A model generated the notes under the pieces. That model had not been told where the DNA came from. It ran no database searches and saw only the letters and a program-made list of their open reading frames with translations. The position numbers and the translations under genes are program-made. From Epiperipatus broadwayi (Eukaryota; Onychophora; Udeonychophora; Euonychophora; Peripatidae), in the NCBI GenBank assembly GCA_028023455.1, contig JAQFVV010012435.1, forward strand, positions 3,536,001 to 3,600,000: a DNA stretch of 64,000 nt, given 5' to 3'. Positions 60,497 to 64,000 of the stretch are shown here, piece after piece; positions within the stretch are counted from its first letter, which is position 1, and each line of letters starts with the position of its first letter.

Positions 60497-60895
60497 ATAT
60501 ATAGGGTATATGAGCACAAACTTTCACATGAACTACCACTCTCCACTTTATCTCATAACACTGATACACTTGAACATATATGTCAAAAAGATAAATAATC
60601 ATCAATATACGTATTTCATACTGAACCAGCAATTGTCAGTTAGTCCAAATTATCATCTTTACACATATATGCAATAAGTGCTCAGTTATATATTAAGACA
60701 GCCAATCTTTATACTTTAATGGACAGGGTTCAATACTCTAACTCTTCAACCATCCATCCAATTGAAAATCTGATGATGGAACACTCAAAAGTCATCCTGA
60801 GGCTGAGATTCTCATCACACCCATGTTGGCCTAAAGTTGATATGACCCCTTATACACAGGGCATAATCCATTTAATACATATACAAGGGATGTAA
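60497..60895. repeat. Family A repeat, single-unit copy
   Basis: About 400 bp parallel to 22895-23306 over its full length, from 'TATATAGGGTATATGAGCAC' to 'CATATACAAGGGATG'. It lies directly after the inverted dimer. Confidence 0.85.
60601..60644 (-). ncRNA. Hammerhead core, family A, mutated
   Basis: On the - strand: ACTAA, CTGACAA (one core base changed from CTGANGA), TTGC/GTAT stem II, GAAA, TACGTA, triplet ATA, TTGAT. The helix III palindrome ATACGTAT is intact. The core substitution (G to A) should abolish activity. Confidence 0.6.
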
Positions 60896-60899
60896 ATCT

Positions 60900-63800
60900 T
60901 TATAATTAAGCTTTATATCTGCAATGGAAGTATTTTCTTTAAGTATTCCTTACAAAGATAACCACATGCTCACCTGAATTATCAATCATAATAATAAGCA
61001 AAAGATTACATTGTTCAGAAATTCATATCATACATACAATGGAAGTTCCTGACATGGAATTGGTCGATGGTCTTATTTTCCAGAGTGTGGTTCTATTATT
61101 TATATTCTCTTTCATATTTTGTTAGTTTTCAGTAGGAAGTTTGAACAATGAAAATTAAATAAATTTTCATTTTCATTTGTTTTTAAAGATGTGTTGTATT
61201 ACCTAACAATGAAACATATAAATTTAATGGCTTGGAAGCTAATTACATTTTAGAATGTTGCAAATTACTTAAATTGCCACCAAAAATTCTAAATGTATTT
61301 AACAAAGTAAAAACAAAAATGTTGTGTTGATGCAGAGTTTTCTATTATATGCTCCTAAATAGATATGGGGTTTCATGCCTTGCTAATAATATCTGAAAGA
61401 TCAGATAATAGTGAACCCTATATTATAAGCACTATTAATATATACACATACATGATATATTTTAATACATATATTGTAATGGTATATAACATATGTGTGA
61501 AGTATGTCTTAGTCAATGAAGGCTTACTTTTGTTCCATAGATTTGGGATCCTTAATATAATGATACACATGACATGTGTATGCTAGAGAAGGGCCTTGTT
61601 ATACCACTCCCAAATCTAGTAGTTAACATGTAACAAGCTTGAGTTTATAATCTCCCTTAACATCACAAATAGCTTATTGTCAAGGTTTAGTATTGTAAAA
61701 ACTCATTAGACATGATACCTACCAAGATATAAACCAGAAGCAAAGGGGATATTTCACTGAATCTACTTTATATCTACTAATAGCTAGCTACAGATGGTCC
61801 ATGTAATATTTTAAAAGTACCAATAGATAATAATGTAATCATTGATTAATGTTTAGGCAAGCGATGATGGCATTGGAATGCTTTCAGGGTAAATTGATCA
61901 TATTCATTATGTCAAGTGTAACATAATGACCACGTGTTGATAAGTGATATAACAAAATTAAATAAATAAATGCTTCACAAAACCATTTAAGTTAAATGAA
62001 TGATGTATCTTTTATTCACACTTTGGATATTTGCTTTCTTTTAAACGCAGTAATAATAGGATCACAAAATAAAAATCTTATCTCTTTATAAGTCTTCTTA
62101 CTTGGCTTTATTGTCATTTAACTTCACAATATTTATTAACAATATCAAACAAACTATGATTATATTCATATGAAAATCGTCTATATTTTGAAATAAGTAA
62201 AATAACCATGGAAACTAACAATAACAATAATGTTTTATTACAATCAAATGGTTGAGAATTATAGATATATTTTAAAGGTAAAACAATATCAGCTTCATAC
62301 GCAAAAACCATAAGTATTGGTTTTCTCTTTACACTCCTCCTTAAATACCTTAATGGGAAGTAGTAACGTTACTTTAGAAGCTTTTATATATTTTTCAAAT
62401 TAATTTCAGGATGAGAAAGCTATTCTTTTTGAATCGTTTCTTCTATTCCTTTCCTTTCTCAATATATGCCCTGTGACAAGGTTTTATTTCTTTCCAATAG
62501 TGATCAATCATAAATGGATGAGGTGGAAGGTCCCAAGTTCCTCAAAAAATATTCTTTGTTAATACCATCTCCAAATAATCTTTGGTAATTTCTTCAAAAA
62601 AAGGAGAAAAATTTTACAATAAATTGGTTAATCTTTTTTCTCCCCAATTATCAATAATAGTCCCTATAAAAACTGTAGCGATATTTTCTTTTATTATCTG
62701 TGGCTGCTATAGTATCTAGGTTATGTTTCCATGTGTCATATTTCTTCTAATTATATTGTTTACATAGCTATAGATCCACCAAAAGGAATCTTAATGCTTT
62801 ACAATTGTAATTATATATATACTTGTACATATAAATATGGAAGTTTATGATATATAAATAAAAAAAAAGATTTATTGGGAATTTACAAATTCTTTTTCTT
62901 TTTTTAATAAATAAACTGTAATTTCGTCCTTTTTTTTCTAACAGATTACGATCATGAATATTTTTAAAGTGATTCATATCATTTCTCTATTCCCTCCATA
63001 TACCATCATAATTATTGCTATCTTTCATAACCAAGAATAACAAATACTGATGCTAGAGTATAACTTAACTGAATGTAATAAGTAAAGAGATTTTAATAAT
63101 AAATAAATGATTTTCACATCTTAATGTGTGAATAAAAGTACAAATCGGTTAAATTTTGACAAAAATATACATATCAAAATCATACGAAAATAACAAGTAA
63201 AGAAAATGAAAAAGCACACAATTTCCAATTGTAAGTTAAAAAGAAATATCACATTTTCTGGAATTGCTAGTTTTATGAAACAAAATGTGCATACTGAAAT
63301 AATAAAAACATTTGCTATCCTTTCTTCATAAAACTTCAAATATGGCACAATTGAAAAAAGAGGAAATCCATTTTATTTTTTAAAAACATATAAATATTGT
63401 AAAGATGGACCTCTGCCCTCAACTTTTACACTATACATTCACTATCATTATCAAAAGTAATTAACAAAAAGTAATACAATTATGAAAATATCTGTTTAAA
63501 TTGAAGAATATATTGACTGCATATAAATATGTATGTGAAATTTATATTTTTTTAATATTTTATATTTTTTAAATATGGTTAATTGAAATTGTTTATGAAT
63601 AAGTCTACATAAATGAGGTAATCCTATTTGGTAAAATGTCTGTCCAATTGCAAACCAAATAACTAGTCAATAGAATGTTACAATGTAGCAGTAACACTTG
63701 CATTATGATTGTTAGGTCTTGCTTGCAATTCCTTTTATATTATCTCTGTTAGCATCTCAATCTAAGATCATTATAAACTGTATCTCCTATTTCATGAATA

Positions 63801-64000
63801 ATTTCACTTTAAATGTATTTTTAAGTTATTTAAAAAGACATGAATATTATTAAATTGGCACATGATTTGTGAATATTGTCATGCCATATTTCAATGTAGA
63901 GGTTATCGTCATAGTAATAAATAAGAATTGCTATTTTAAAAATTAAACTGATTTACTTTCATAATGTGTATTAGCATCATATATTTTTTTAAAATTAATC
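60900..64000. other. AT-rich region without genes
   Basis: No gene recognised. The short ORFs (61365-61586, 62114-62311, 62768-62977, 63121-63348) are low-complexity with hydrophobic composition typical of AT-rich random frames. Confidence 0.5.

Overview
This is a strongly AT-rich (roughly 70-75% by eye), non-coding stretch of an animal nuclear genome. The evidence is degenerate LINE and LTR retroelements, tRNA-derived SINEs with A-rich tails and target-site duplications, long (TAA)n, (TA)n and (CT)n microsatellites, and no bacterial-style operons or dense ORFs. The LINE types and the SINEs fit an invertebrate (cephalopod, cnidarian and flatworm are all possible), but nothing here fixes the species. 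I see no convincing host protein-coding exon, so the window reads as an intergenic or intronic region built from mobile-element debris.

Layout. 0.3-2.6 kb holds a badly decayed Ty3/Gypsy-type pol on the + strand. 4.2-10.7 kb is a nearly full-length but broken two-ORF LINE of L1/Tx1 type on the - strand. 10.9-24.2 kb is rich in foldback (inverted-repeat) elements. 24.9-28.4 kb carries several tRNA-derived SINEs. 28.8-31.8 kb is a nearly complete RTE-type LINE on the - strand with three stop codons and one frameshift. 32-39 kb holds a (TAA)n tract of about 70 units and two RTE 3' scraps. 37.8-48.2 kb again holds foldback elements. 49.9-50.5 kb is a possible MITE with inverted ends, 51.3-52.0 kb a tandem repeat of about 320 bp, and 52.0-52.4 kb an RTE 3' end. 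57.2-59.2 kb is a 5'-truncated second member of the L1/Tx1-like LINE type, and another copy of its 3' end lies at 59.6 kb. The rest is anonymous AT-rich DNA.

The most interesting signal is a set of short repeat families (called A, B, C and D here) whose most conserved part folds as a small type I hammerhead ribozyme: a CTGANGA box, a short stem II, GAAA, a minimal helix III, an NUH cleavage triplet, and a stem I that closes with the sequence just upstream. The best cores are at 28689-28732 and 39205-39248 (D), 22998-23041 and 23453-23496 (A), and 43973-44014 (C). Two features recur. First, the helix III segment is very short and self-complementary (ATCATGAT, ATACGTAT, ACTAGT), which suits a pair of hammerheads sharing one intermolecular helix III. 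Second, the repeats are often arranged as inverted dimers or foldbacks, and in two places as direct tandem copies about 455 and 180 bp apart. This resembles animal retrozymes and the hammerheads of Penelope-like elements, but the inverted-dimer form looks unusual. No protein in the window clearly belongs to these families, so they are probably non-autonomous. All ribozyme calls are by-eye secondary-structure matches, not tested activity.
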